DNA of 64,000 nucleotides from DATBLE01 sp963841405 (GCA_963841405.1 CAWJCM010000007.1:1065202-1129201); one strand, 5' to 3'; shown: positions 16,946 to 25,548, counted from the first letter of the stretch. Program-made: numbers and translations. The notes: a model not told the origin generated them from the sequence alone.

Positions 16946-17405
16946 GTGCGCGGTTTCGCGGGTGATCTCGGCATTCACTCGGACTCCTCGGCGGGCGTAC
17001 TCGATGGCCAGTGAGCGGGGATCCAGTCGCCGTCTGGGTCGGTGGTTTCCCCCACTTCGATCAGATGACCGTCGGGGTCGCGGATGTAGCAACGGATCTC
17101 GTACTGGTGCTGTTTCGGCGGCGTCAGGAAGTTCGCACCCCGGGCGCTCCATTCGGCGTACACGGCCGCGATGTCCTTGACCCGGATATTGAGGAAGCTG
17201 CTGACCCGGTCGGGATCGCGTGGCGTCTCCAGGGTGACCGCAGGCTTGTCGTCGGTCGGTCCTCCGCCGCCATTGATGATGATCCAGCTGTTGGATAGCG
17301 CGACATAGGTCAGCCCTCCGGGCCCGGAGAAGGCCACCCTGCCGCCGAGTACCTCCGTGTAGAAGCTGCGGGAACGCTCGATATCGTCTGAAACGATGAA
17401 GTGGG
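16946..17405. repeat. Direct repeat copy A (VOC gene plus SDR relic)
   Basis: About 460 bases align without gaps to 25879-26338 at a constant offset of 8933. In the central 260 bases I count only four differences; the part encoding the VOC N-terminus is more diverged. The repeat covers the VOC gene and a downstream scrap of an SDR gene carrying the same internal deletion in both copies. Confidence 0.85.
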
Positions 17406-17436
17406 CCAAGACCAGCTCCTCATCGATGTTGTTCAT
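16975..17436 (-). CDS. VOC-family protein (copy A)
   Basis: A 153-residue single VOC domain: LAHFIVSDDIERSRSFYTEVLGG split over the first strand-helix, VALSNSWIIINGGG, and the C-terminal YIRDPDGHLIEVGET. H and E positions fit a metal-binding glyoxalase-type fold; the substrate is unknown. The start follows GGAGG. The last residues (HWPSSTPAEESE) are encoded by DNA that in another frame spells an SDR fragment (LAIEYARRGVRVNA), so the original C-terminus was replaced. It is the last gene of the minus-strand island operon. Confidence 0.8.
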   Translation of the reverse strand: MNNIDEELVLAHFIVSDDIERSRSFYTEVLGGRVAFSGPGGLTYVALSNSWIIINGGGGPTDDKPAVTLETPRDPDRVSSFLNIRVKDIAAVYAEWSARGANFLTPPKQHQYEIRCYIRDPDGHLIEVGETTDPDGDWIPAHWPSSTPAEESE

Positions 17437-17574
17437 CATGACCTCCGTTGTTGGAACGGGACACGGCGGCGAGACCGAACGCGGGTCGGCGCGCGGCCGC
17501 CGCCGACTCCTGCCTTGCCGCGCCATGCGAGCCATGCACCCAACGGTTGCTGCGCCATCCACCCTTGCCGCCAG

Positions 17575-19350
17575 TCACAGGTCTAGCACCACGTCGTCGC
17601 GTGGCTGTGAGCAGCAGATGAGTGCGCTCCCGTCGGCCGGCGGTTCGACCGGTTCGGGGTTGTATCTGAGATCGCCGGCGATGACGGTGGTCTCGCAGGT
17701 GTGACAGACGCCGGTCCGGCACGACCAGCGGACGGGAACGTCGCATGCTTCGGCGAGTTCGAGCAGGCTGCCGTAGTCGTTGTCCCATGGGATGGCGAGA
17801 TTGCTGCGCGCGAACTCGATCGTGGGACCGTTTCCGGGTTTGTCGGCCGGTGGGTGGGGCGTCCTCGTGGGTGTTGCTGCGATGCCCGGAGTCACACCCG
17901 GCGCGGGGCCGAATGGTTCGGTGTGGATGTGGGAGGCGTCGATCCCCAGCGCTGCCAGAGCGGCACTGATGTCGTCCATGAAAGGCGCAGGCCCGCACAG
18001 GTATGCCTGGCCATCGGGGGGTGTCTCAAGTTCGGCGAGCTCTGTTCCGGTGAGACGGTTTGCGTCGAAGTCGCGGCCTTCGACGTCTTCGGGGCCTGGA
18101 CGGCTGTAGTACACGTGGGTGCGTGCGTTTGGGAGCGAGCCGAGAAGAGCCCGGGCCTCGGCGGCAAACGAGTGCTCGCGGCTATTGCGCGCGGAATGCA
18201 GCGCCCAGATCTCGCGATCGGAATGCTTCTCCGCTAGCGCATGAAGCATGGCGAGGACTGGTGTGGCGCCGATCCCGGCGCTGATCAGCAGCACGGGCGC
18301 GTCCGTCCGGTCCAGGATGAAGGCACCGCGCGGGGCTGCGATGTCGAGTTGGTCGCCGGCGCTGAGCCGGGTGTGCAGGTAGCCGCTGGCGGCGCCGTCG
18401 GGTTCGCGCTTGACGGCGATCCGGTAATAGCCGGCGTCGGGCGGTCCGCAGAGGGAGTAGTTGCGGAGCACCGACCTCCGTTGGGCGTCGGGCCGGACCC
18501 GCACCGTGAGGTACTGACCCGGGTGCGCGGCTGGCAGTGCCGCGCCGTCGGGGTCGTCGACGCGTATGGAGATCACCGAGTCGCTTTCGCGGGTTATTGC
18601 GGTAACGGTCAGCTGACGGAAGCCGGGCCATGCCGGCGGCGGGCTGGTTGCCGTGAGACCGGCGTTGCCGCTGCCTGGTTCTGTCTCGAGCAAAGCTCGG
18701 AACGAGGACTGCCAGCCGGGGCTGAGGGCAGGGATTCTGAGCGCCCGCAGCAGCTGCTGGCGCGGGTGCCCGGGGAGATACAGCAGCGCGTCGACCTCCG
18801 CGACACGCATCTGTTCAGGGCCGGAGGCGACCTTGATGATCTCGTCTCCCGCTTGTACGTCGCCTTCGTCAAGCACGCGGAAGTAGAAGCCCGGGCGGTG
18901 GTGCGAGACGAGCATCGCCGGGATGCGCGCGTCGTTCATGCGGATCCCGACGCGGTAGCAGGTGACCCGGGGTTGCGTGACCTCGAAGACGGCATCGCCG
19001 ACCTGGTAGCGATCGCCAATGCACACCTCATCATCGGCGAGTCCTTCCACCGTGAAGTTCTCGCCGAACTGGCCGTGTGTGAAGTCGTTTCGTCCGAGCT
19101 CGCGCTCCCAGTACCGATAGGAGTCGATCTGGTAGACGAACACCGCGCGCTGCTCCCCGCCGTGCCCGGCGAGGTCGCCCTGACCATCACCCTCGACGTT
19201 GAGCTGTCGGACGTGGCGAGGGCCGACCACGGGGTCCTTGAAGACGCCGGTGAAGACCGTCCTTCCGCGCCAGTCCACGTTCTTCGGCATGCCGACGTTG
19301 ACCGACAGCAGGCGGCCGACGATCTCGCGAGATTCGCTGTCCGGCGTCAA
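17575..19350 (-). CDS. MOSC-flavin reductase-[2Fe-2S] ferredoxin fusion
   Basis: A 591-residue three-part redox protein. Residues 10-220 form a MOSC domain with YiiM-like extension (GDGQGDLAGHGGEQRAVFVY region and the probable molybdenum ligand in PRVTCYRVG). Residues 240-480 form a ferredoxin-reductase-like FAD/NAD module (RNYSLCGPP; ISAGIGATPVLAMLHAL; YLCGPAPFM). The C-terminus is a plant-type [2Fe-2S] domain with C544, C549, C552 and C579 or C580. Such fusions are proposed to pass electrons from NAD(P)H to a molybdenum-sulfur site or to a partner oxygenase. It sits among a VOC protein, cupins and a monooxygenase; the substrate is unknown. Confidence 0.9.
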   Translation of the reverse strand: MTPDSESREIVGRLLSVNVGMPKNVDWRGRTVFTGVFKDPVVGPRHVRQLNVEGDGQGDLAGHGGEQRAVFVYQIDSYRYWERELGRNDFTHGQFGENFTVEGLADDEVCIGDRYQVGDAVFEVTQPRVTCYRVGIRMNDARIPAMLVSHHRPGFYFRVLDEGDVQAGDEIIKVASGPEQMRVAEVDALLYLPGHPRQQLLRALRIPALSPGWQSSFRALLETEPGSGNAGLTATSPPPAWPGFRQLTVTAITRESDSVISIRVDDPDGAALPAAHPGQYLTVRVRPDAQRRSVLRNYSLCGPPDAGYYRIAVKREPDGAASGYLHTRLSAGDQLDIAAPRGAFILDRTDAPVLLISAGIGATPVLAMLHALAEKHSDREIWALHSARNSREHSFAAEARALLGSLPNARTHVYYSRPGPEDVEGRDFDANRLTGTELAELETPPDGQAYLCGPAPFMDDISAALAALGIDASHIHTEPFGPAPGVTPGIAATPTRTPHPPADKPGNGPTIEFARSNLAIPWDNDYGSLLELAEACDVPVRWSCRTGVCHTCETTVIAGDLRYNPEPVEPPADGSALICCSQPRDDVVLDL

Positions 19351-19376
19351 ACGTTCATCCGGAGCCGCTCGCTGGT

Positions 19377-19793
19377 TCAGTCCGCTCGCGGGTCATCACT
19401 CGGGTTCACGTACTCAAGGCCGAGTGGTCCGATCGCGGTCACCTGAGTGACGTACTCACCGGACCGCGCCCAGTGAAAGTGAGCCGTCCCGCCGGGGAGA
19501 ACGATCACGCTGCCTGGCGGGTATGACTCCAACTTCTCGCTGTCGAAGTGTTCCCCGAGACCGATATAGAAGACACCGGAGATCACCGTGTAGACGCGAT
19601 CCTCCGGGTGTACATGCGGCATCAGCTTGACCCCAGAAGGCAGCTTGACCCTGATCACGTAAGGCCCCGGCTCAGTCGGGTCACCCACCACGATGGCGAG
19701 GCGCGCAGACGGCGGAAACGCCGGGAACGGCTTCCACTCGATGTCCTCCGGCAGTACCCCCCGGAATACGCTCTCATCGATCTGATGACTCAT
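19377..19793 (-). CDS. Cupin-domain protein
   Basis: A 138-residue single cupin: motif 1 is LMPHVHPEDRVYTVISGVFY and motif 2 is PPGSVIVLPGGTAHFHWA. Metal binding by the His/Glu residues is likely. It starts three bases after the nitronate-monooxygenase-like gene ends and lies 26 bases before the MOSC fusion, so it belongs to the island operon. It may modify or sense the compound handled there; the activity is unknown. Confidence 0.85.
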   Translation of the reverse strand: MSHQIDESVFRGVLPEDIEWKPFPAFPPSARLAIVVGDPTEPGPYVIRVKLPSGVKLMPHVHPEDRVYTVISGVFYIGLGEHFDSEKLESYPPGSVIVLPGGTAHFHWARSGEYVTQVTAIGPLGLEYVNPSDDPRAD

Positions 19794-19796
19794 TGG

Positions 19797-20789
19797 TCAG
19801 CCTCCCGGCTCGGATGTCGATGTCGCCGGCACCATCGCGACAAGCTCGGTCACGATTTCCGCAGCGGGCTGAGACCGTTTGGCGAGCGCAACGCTTTGCC
19901 CGGCCCACAGTGATAACGGTTCGATCTCACCGGTCGTTCCAACCATCGGCGGCGCCGGCTCATATCGAACGATCTGCTCGCCGGAAGCGAAGTGCGCGAT
20001 CACCTCGCCCTCTCTCGGTCGACTGCCCGGTGCCGGGCGGCCCGCGGCCTCCCACAGCTCGGCCGTCGAGTTGCGGATGGCCCGGTGCGAAGTGTCCGGC
20101 CATCCAACGTCATACAGGTCGGGATACCACTCGGCATCCGTTTCGTTCGCAGCGATAAGGCGGCGCCGATACTCGTCGTGGATCGGCATTTCGTCGGCTA
20201 AGAGAAAACGGGTGCCGAGCAGGGCGGCCTGCGCGCCGAGGGCAAGCACCGCGGCGACTCCTCGAGCATCGCCGATCCCGCCGGCCGCGATGACCGGTAC
20301 CGGCGCGACCGCGTCGACAACAGCCGGGACCAGCGGGAGCGTTGCCACGCCACTCCAGACGTGCCCCCCGGCCTCCCAACCCTGTGCCACGACGATGTCC
20401 ACGCCACATCCGACAGCGCGCCGCGCTTCCTCGACGCTGCCTACCGTGTGCATGACAAGCCCTCCGCCGTCATGCACCAGCTCGACATAGTCCTGGGAGT
20501 CGCCCCAGAAGAGCGACACGACCCGCAGTCCAGCGGCGAGAGCCTGATCGATTCGATGGTGCTGATCGAAGGCGAGAACGAAGTTGCCGGCAAACGGCCG
20601 GTCGGTAAGGGCTGCCGTTTCCCGAACCACGGCTCCGGCATCATCGGCCCACCCCAGCCCCAAGGTTCCGAGGCCGCCTGCATTGGAGACAGCGGCGGGC
20701 AGGCGAGGATCTGCAGACAGCGGTGCCTCGACGATCGGGAGCTCGATCCCCAGCAACTCGCACACCGGCGTTCGCTTGCGATCGGTCAT
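19797..20789 (-). CDS. Nitronate monooxygenase-like (2-nitropropane dioxygenase family) flavoenzyme
   Basis: A 330-residue FMN TIM-barrel protein. It opens with CELLGIELPIVEAPL, carries the family signature AQGWEAGGH (active-site histidine) and the phosphate-binding part IAAGGIGDARGVAAVLALGA, then GTRFLL. The family oxidises alkyl nitronates or acts as NADH:quinone/enoyl reductases, so the substrate is open. The ATG at 20789 has GGAG upstream; the longer frame is noise. It is co-transcribed with the peroxiredoxin and cupin genes. Confidence 0.88.
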   Translation of the reverse strand: MTDRKRTPVCELLGIELPIVEAPLSADPRLPAAVSNAGGLGTLGLGWADDAGAVVRETAALTDRPFAGNFVLAFDQHHRIDQALAAGLRVVSLFWGDSQDYVELVHDGGGLVMHTVGSVEEARRAVGCGVDIVVAQGWEAGGHVWSGVATLPLVPAVVDAVAPVPVIAAGGIGDARGVAAVLALGAQAALLGTRFLLADEMPIHDEYRRRLIAANETDAEWYPDLYDVGWPDTSHRAIRNSTAELWEAAGRPAPGSRPREGEVIAHFASGEQIVRYEPAPPMVGTTGEIEPLSLWAGQSVALAKRSQPAAEIVTELVAMVPATSTSEPGG

Positions 20790-20841
20790 CTCAGTCTCCG
20801 GGCGGCCGAGGACGGCGTTCAACGTGCATGTGGGCCTCCGT

Positions 20842-21444
20842 TCAATATGCGTCCGGTCGCTCGGCGGTTCGGACGGGCTGCTTGTTCCAACCGTGGAAGG
20901 GCGACAGGTCGCCGGCGTCCCATCGTTCGCGCAGGCCGGGGGTTGCCAGGTCCCAGTCGGGGCGGATCTCGCTCGACACGTCACGGAGGTCGTGCCAGAG
21001 GTCAATGAACGATGGACGTCCCCAGAACCAGTAGCCGTTATAGATCCTGTAGATCACGAGCCCGGGCTTGAGCACGAGCGTGTGCGGGATCATCGGGTCG
21101 TGCTCGGTGTCGGTGTACTCCTGGATGTCGAGGTCTTTCTGGACGATCCGATCCGGATCCTCGAGGAACGGCCACTGGGCGCCGATCGACGCGCGGAACT
21201 CCTGGCTTGAGTGGTGGGTGTCGGTCGATATCGTGGCGATCTTGGTGTAGGACACGGCGATCTTCGGGTAGTTGGCGGCGAGTTCGAGGTGCTGTTGGTG
21301 CTCCTTTGGGCAATAGTTGCCGCGCGCAAGTGTCAGGACCAGCGGATCCTCGCCCTGGATTTCGCTGAGCGTGCGAGTGACGCGATCTTGGTCGGGCAGC
21401 TCGTAGTCGGGGAATGTGCCGCCGGCGGTGATGTCCGAGCGCAT
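20842..21444 (-). CDS. Peroxiredoxin-like (AhpC/TSA superfamily) protein
   Basis: A 200-residue thioredoxin-fold protein. C45 in LARGNYCPKEHQQH is at the position of the peroxidatic cysteine, although the usual TxxC context is altered. The C-terminal region is longer than in BCP-type proteins, with YNGYWFWGRPS. It probably reduces a peroxide or acts as a thiol redox partner. A 5' fragment of a close paralogue is fused to another gene at 25.6-25.8 kb. It is in the middle of the island operon. Confidence 0.82.
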   Translation of the reverse strand: MRSDITAGGTFPDYELPDQDRVTRTLSEIQGEDPLVLTLARGNYCPKEHQQHLELAANYPKIAVSYTKIATISTDTHHSSQEFRASIGAQWPFLEDPDRIVQKDLDIQEYTDTEHDPMIPHTLVLKPGLVIYRIYNGYWFWGRPSFIDLWHDLRDVSSEIRPDWDLATPGLRERWDAGDLSPFHGWNKQPVRTAERPDAY

Positions 21445-21482
21445 GGTTCAAATCCTTCCGGTCAGATGAGGGTTGATTGGTG

Positions 21483-22193
21483 CTACCGGCCGGCCGCCTG
21501 GCCGCCGTCAACGTGCAGCGTCTCGCCGGTTACGAAGGTTGCTCGCTCCAGGTAGAGGATCGCGTCGACGACGTCGCTGACTTCGCCGACGCGCCCTAGC
21601 GGGTGGAGGGCCTCGAGCCCGTCGTAGGACGCGGGGTCGTGGTCGGGTGTCTTGATGACCCCGAGCGAGACAGCGTTGACCCGGACGCCGCGCGAGGCGT
21701 GTTCGATCGCAAGCGAACGGCTGGCCGCGACGAGTCCTCCCTTGGTGAGCGCAGGTAGCGCAGACGGCCTCGTGCTGTCCGCGTTATCGACCAGGCTCGT
21801 GGAGATGTTCACGACGTGCCCGCTGCCCCGGGCGACCATCTCCGCGATCGCCAGTTGAGTGATGTGGAAGAAACCGGTGAGGTTGACGGCCGTGATCGCC
21901 TGGTACTCATCGAACATGTACTCCGTGAACGGCTTGCCGATGTAGATGCCGGCGTTGTTGATCAGCGTGTCGATCCGCCCGAAGTGGTCGAGAGCCTGGT
22001 CGACCGCACGCTGTGCGGTTTGCGCATCTGCGATGTCGCCGGCGACCGCGACGTAATCGCTCTCGTCTCGATCGGGCGGCGGGAACGACAGCGCAACGCC
22101 GACGACCGCATAACCCGCACTGCGGTAGCCCGTTACGAGCCCCGCGCCAATGCCCTGGGAAGCGCCCGTGATGATCGCGACCGGCGGGCTCAT
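21483..22193 (-). CDS. Short-chain dehydrogenase/reductase (SDR)
   Basis: A 236-residue classical SDR. It has the cofactor motif TGASQGIGAG, the NNAG motif (INNAGIYIG) and the C-terminal VTGETLHVDGG. The active-site region reads STSLVDNADSTRPS then ALPALTKGG, so the usual YxxxK appears as LPALTK: the catalytic tyrosine seems replaced by leucine, which would impair normal SDR chemistry. Its start is coupled to a 13-codon micro-ORF (ATGA). The oxidised substrate is unknown. SDR fragments related to this gene are scattered at 17.0, 24.6 and 25.9 kb. Confidence 0.83.
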   Translation of the reverse strand: MSPPVAIITGASQGIGAGLVTGYRSAGYAVVGVALSFPPPDRDESDYVAVAGDIADAQTAQRAVDQALDHFGRIDTLINNAGIYIGKPFTEYMFDEYQAITAVNLTGFFHITQLAIAEMVARGSGHVVNISTSLVDNADSTRPSALPALTKGGLVAASRSLAIEHASRGVRVNAVSLGVIKTPDHDPASYDGLEALHPLGRVGEVSDVVDAILYLERATFVTGETLHVDGGQAAGR

Positions 22194-22231
22194 TGCACGA
22201 GGTAGATCTCGTACACAACGATCGCGCTCAT
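22190..22231 (-). CDS. 13-codon micro-ORF bridging two operon genes
   Basis: ATG at 22231 overlaps the stop of the upstream flavoprotein gene (ATGA), and its own TGA overlaps the ATG of the SDR gene (ATGA). The peptide would be MSAIVVYEIYLVQ. GGGG eight bases before the ATG could recruit ribosomes. The double overlap suggests either a translational bridge or a short functional peptide. Confidence 0.45.
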   Translation of the reverse strand: MSAIVVYEIYLVQ

Positions 22232-23589
22232 CGCGCCCCTACACCGACCTTGCGCCGTGCCGTCGCGATCTCCTGTCGGAGCGCTTCCAGCGCCGTGGCG
22301 TGGATCTCCGAGAAGCTCGGGAAAGGCTGGATCGTGTCGCGCAGCACCTCGAGCGGGACGCGGGCGCGGATCGCCAACGTCGCCTGCTGCAGCCACTCCC
22401 CGGCCCCCGGCCCGAGCCCATACGCGCCGGTGAGATGCTCCCCATCGCTGAGCACGGTCAGGAACCCGTTCGACTCCGCGTAGGCGTGCGTGTAGGTCGC
22501 GGTCTTGGCGATCTTGGACAACAGCGCGGTGGCGCTGTACTCGGCTTCGGTCGCGCCAACCGCCGCGGCCTGGGGATCGGTGTAGGTGACGCGCGGGACC
22601 GCCTCGTAGTGGGCCTCGCGTGGTTCGCCGAGGATGTTCGAGGCGACTACCTCGCCCTGATACTCGCCGACGTGCGTCAGCTGCAGGATGCCCGTGACGT
22701 CGCCGATCGCCCACAGCCGCTCGCCAGCGCGCATGTGCGAATCGACTGGGATTCCTTGGCGGCCTGGGGTGATGCCGACGGTCTCGAGCCCGATCCCCTC
22801 GACGCGCGGACGCCGTCCGGTCGCCACGAGCAGATGATCGCCGCGCAGCTCTCGCCCATCCTCCAGTCGCAGGACGAAGTCCTCGCCGTCACGGGAAGCC
22901 GCGGTCGCCCGTACCCCGAGCACGAGCTCGATTCCGTCCCGACGCAGCGCCTTACCCAACGCCTCCCCCAGAGCCGCCGGCTCCCGCGCAAGCACGCGCT
23001 CGGCCCCCTCGACGAGCGCCACCTCCCCGCCCAGACGACGAACGACCTGTCCAAGCTCGACACCGGCCGGCCCAGCTCCGAGCACGACCAGCCGTCTGGG
23101 CACCGCCTTCATCCCGGTCGCCTCGTTGGTACCCCAGACACCGTCGAGCTCTCGCAAGCCGGGAACAGGAGGGACGACCGGATCGGCACCATTGGCCAGG
23201 ACGACATGATCGGCGGTGTAGCGCACGCCGTCGACCTCGACCACTCCCGCGCCGGCGAGGCGACCGCTGCCGCGCAGCAACTCGATCCCTCGATCCGCCA
23301 GCCACTTCGCAGCCGTAGCGTCGGAGTAGTTAGAGACCATGAAGTCGCGCCAATCGAGCGCCGCCTGCACGTCGACCTCAGCCTTGGCACCCGCCTCACG
23401 CGCGTCGTGCACCGCCTCCCCTGGGCGCAGCAGCGACTTCGACGGGATGCACGCCCAGTACGTGCACAGACCACCCACGAGGTCGCGCTCGACGACCGCA
23501 ACCCGCAGACCGCCATCCGCGATGGCGGCGGCGCAATGCTCCCCAGGCGCCCCGCCACCCAGGACGATGACGTCGTAGTGGGTGGTCAC
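22228..23589 (-). CDS. FAD-dependent pyridine nucleotide-disulfide oxidoreductase
   Basis: A 453-residue flavoprotein of the dihydrolipoamide dehydrogenase/mercuric reductase class. FAD motif VLGGGAPGEHCA is near the start; redox cysteines C42 and C47 are kept in GLCTYWACIPSK; the NAD motif is VVLGAGPAGVELG. The C-terminal catalytic HxxxxE dyad of lipoamide dehydrogenases is not kept (PFPSFSEIHATAL instead of HAHPT), so it is not a normal lipoamide dehydrogenase. It may reduce another disulfide, quinone or metal. It overlaps the upstream VOC gene by four bases. Confidence 0.87.
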   Translation of the reverse strand: MTTHYDVIVLGGGAPGEHCAAAIADGGLRVAVVERDLVGGLCTYWACIPSKSLLRPGEAVHDAREAGAKAEVDVQAALDWRDFMVSNYSDATAAKWLADRGIELLRGSGRLAGAGVVEVDGVRYTADHVVLANGADPVVPPVPGLRELDGVWGTNEATGMKAVPRRLVVLGAGPAGVELGQVVRRLGGEVALVEGAERVLAREPAALGEALGKALRRDGIELVLGVRATAASRDGEDFVLRLEDGRELRGDHLLVATGRRPRVEGIGLETVGITPGRQGIPVDSHMRAGERLWAIGDVTGILQLTHVGEYQGEVVASNILGEPREAHYEAVPRVTYTDPQAAAVGATEAEYSATALLSKIAKTATYTHAYAESNGFLTVLSDGEHLTGAYGLGPGAGEWLQQATLAIRARVPLEVLRDTIQPFPSFSEIHATALEALRQEIATARRKVGVGAR

Positions 23590-24266
23590 GACGGGAGCTC
23601 CTCGTCAGCCTGCTCGCGGACCATGTACTCCGCGTACCAATCCGGCCAGTTCGGATCCGCGGCACCGACTCGCTCCTCGTGCTTGCCGTGCGCGGCCTCA
23701 GCGCGCCGGAGCGCCTCCGCCAGATCCCTGGCTGACGCAAACGAAGTCGCCGACGCGTCAACCCGACCGGGTAGCCGCGCGGTGACTTCCTGGAGCAGCC
23801 AGCCGTTGCCGTCCGGGTCGCTGAACGAGGCGAACGAGCTATAGCTCTTGTGGTTGGGCGCCGGCCCGCTGAGGCGATCGTCGGCGCCGACCGGATGGAA
23901 CCGCCCGCCCAGTGCCCCCTCGTGGAACACCTCGCTGACCTCGACGCCCTGGGCGAGGAGCCCGCCGCGGACCACTTCGATATCGGCGACGATCAGGTGC
24001 AACCCCCGGGCCGAGCCGGGTGGGGCGGAGGTCAGGTTCGTCCCAAATTGGATCGAGCATCCGGAGCCCGGGGGCGTGAACTGGATCAGGCGGAAGTTCC
24101 CACCGGCGGCGACGTCGGCGTCGAGTCTCCAGCCGAGGCGCCCGTAGAACTCCTTGGCGCGATCGACATCCGAGACGGGGATGACGATCACCTCGAGAGT
24201 CGTGGCGAAGCTCGCGACGGTTGCGGCCCCGCCCGCGTCGCCGCTGCTGACCTGCGTTGCGCTCAT
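23586..24266 (-). CDS. VOC-family protein with C-terminal extension
   Basis: A 226-residue protein with one VOC domain (EVIVIPVSDVDRAKEFYGRLGW near the start, FSDPDGNGWLLQEV at the end of the domain), followed by an extension of about 60 residues ending NWPDWYAEYMVREQ that is characteristic of a large actinobacterial VOC subgroup. Function is unknown. GGAGG lies before the ATG at 24266. It is the first gene of the island operon running down to 16975, so the promoter should be just above 24266. Confidence 0.85.
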   Translation of the reverse strand: MSATQVSSGDAGGAATVASFATTLEVIVIPVSDVDRAKEFYGRLGWRLDADVAAGGNFRLIQFTPPGSGCSIQFGTNLTSAPPGSARGLHLIVADIEVVRGGLLAQGVEVSEVFHEGALGGRFHPVGADDRLSGPAPNHKSYSSFASFSDPDGNGWLLQEVTARLPGRVDASATSFASARDLAEALRRAEAAHGKHEERVGAADPNWPDWYAEYMVREQADEELPS

Positions 24267-24542
24267 GTCGACCTCCATGGTCGCGGCTGGGTGCAGTAAC
24301 GATCCCACCATCGAAGGCGTGTGGCAAGCACATCCGGAACTCGCCGAGGGCAACCTGTGGACGACGAACGGGGTCTACGAGGATTCCGACCAATTACCAG
24401 ATCTCGGGTGATCCCGTTCGGATGCGACACCGAGGAGATCCAGGAGCGCTTGGCGCCCTCGCCGCTCGGCTGCTTTCTCCTGCGCGAGCAGAAGTGGTCT
24501 TCGTCGCTGGAGTCCTCGCACCCCGTGTCCCACCAGGGCATG

Positions 24543-24668
24543 GCAGCCGGGCCCGTCGGCAGGGTAGGACAGATCAGCGATGTCGTCGACGCGATCCTCT
24601 ATCTCGAACGCGCCACATTCGCCACGGGCGAGACCCTCCACATCGACGGCGGCCAAGCCGCCGGACGG
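24543..24668 (+). pseudogene. SDR 3' fragment
   Basis: The plus strand encodes GRVGQISDVVDAILYLERA and TGETLHIDGGQAAGR, the last 40 residues of an SDR very like the product of the gene at 21483-22193, but in opposite orientation and diverged at DNA level. No upstream part of the gene is present. The surrounding 24279-24690 holds nothing else I can identify. Confidence 0.75.
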
Positions 24669-24690
24669 TGGCGCATGGAGCCCGGACCGT

Positions 24691-25548
24691 CTAGCTACGG
24701 GTACCAACCGGGGGGTCGACATCATCGTAGATGCGGACCGCCGCGAGCTTGCCGCTCTGACCCCGAACGTAGACAGCGGCCCCGGCTTCCGGCGGCAGCT
24801 CCGTCTTGCCCCAGCGCACGACGTTGTACTCCAGCGCGCACGCGCGCCCGTCGTCGACGATCGCGCAACGTTCCAGTGGAATGCCGCCGTCGTTCGAGAA
24901 CAGCAGCTGATAGAAGGAGCGCAGGTCGTCTGGGCCTCTGTGGATGTACTGGCCGCCTGCCGGCTCGCGGGCGTACCCGTCCGGTTCGAACGTCGCCAAG
25001 ATCGCGTCGACGTCGCCGGCCGCGAGCGCACGCTGATATTCGGCGACGACGTCTGATTCGCGGAGCTCAGAGTCGGGCTGTAGCAGCGGCGGACGGTTCG
25101 CGTGACGGTCGGTCAGTGGCCAGGTGCTGGAGTAGATCCGCAGCTCGTCGATCCGGCCGTCGGCCTCGCGGTCTGCGACGATCGCGAGCGGAAGATCGAC
25201 TCGACCCGTCTCACCATCAAGGTGTAGAACAACCTCCTCAAAGCCGCGTCGCTCACTAACGACATGTTCGACGTTCTCGACCGTGAGGTTGCGCCGAGCG
25301 ATCCACCCGTTCAGGTCGGCGACGAAGGCCTTGAACGCTCGCGTGCCCTTGACACGTCCGCGCACGGGGTCGTGCAGCTCGGGCTCGGCGGCGAACGACC
25401 CGACCAGCGCATCGGGCTCCCCGGCCATCAAACCGTCGAAGTACGGCACCGCCACAAGCTCGTCCAGCCGCCACTTGTCTCCGAGTCGCGCAAGCGCCTG
25501 CGCAGTGAACAGCTCGGGGACGAACGGCACCCGACGAGCATCCCACAA
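24691..25548 (-). CDS. SnoaL/NTF2-like protein, two domains
   Basis: A 285-residue protein with two NTF2/SnoaL-like halves: about residues 30-145 (FDGLMAGEPDALVGSFAAEPELHD) and 160-285 (AEYQRALAAGDVDAILATFE, then GYAREPAGG). NTF2-fold proteins bind small hydrophobic ligands or act as isomerases, cyclases or hydratases; no catalytic set is certain. It stands alone between an SDR fragment and the chimeric VOC gene. Confidence 0.75.
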   Translation of the reverse strand: MWDARRVPFVPELFTAQALARLGDKWRLDELVAVPYFDGLMAGEPDALVGSFAAEPELHDPVRGRVKGTRAFKAFVADLNGWIARRNLTVENVEHVVSERRGFEEVVLHLDGETGRVDLPLAIVADREADGRIDELRIYSSTWPLTDRHANRPPLLQPDSELRESDVVAEYQRALAAGDVDAILATFEPDGYAREPAGGQYIHRGPDDLRSFYQLLFSNDGGIPLERCAIVDDGRACALEYNVVRWGKTELPPEAGAAVYVRGQSGKLAAVRIYDDVDPPVGTRS

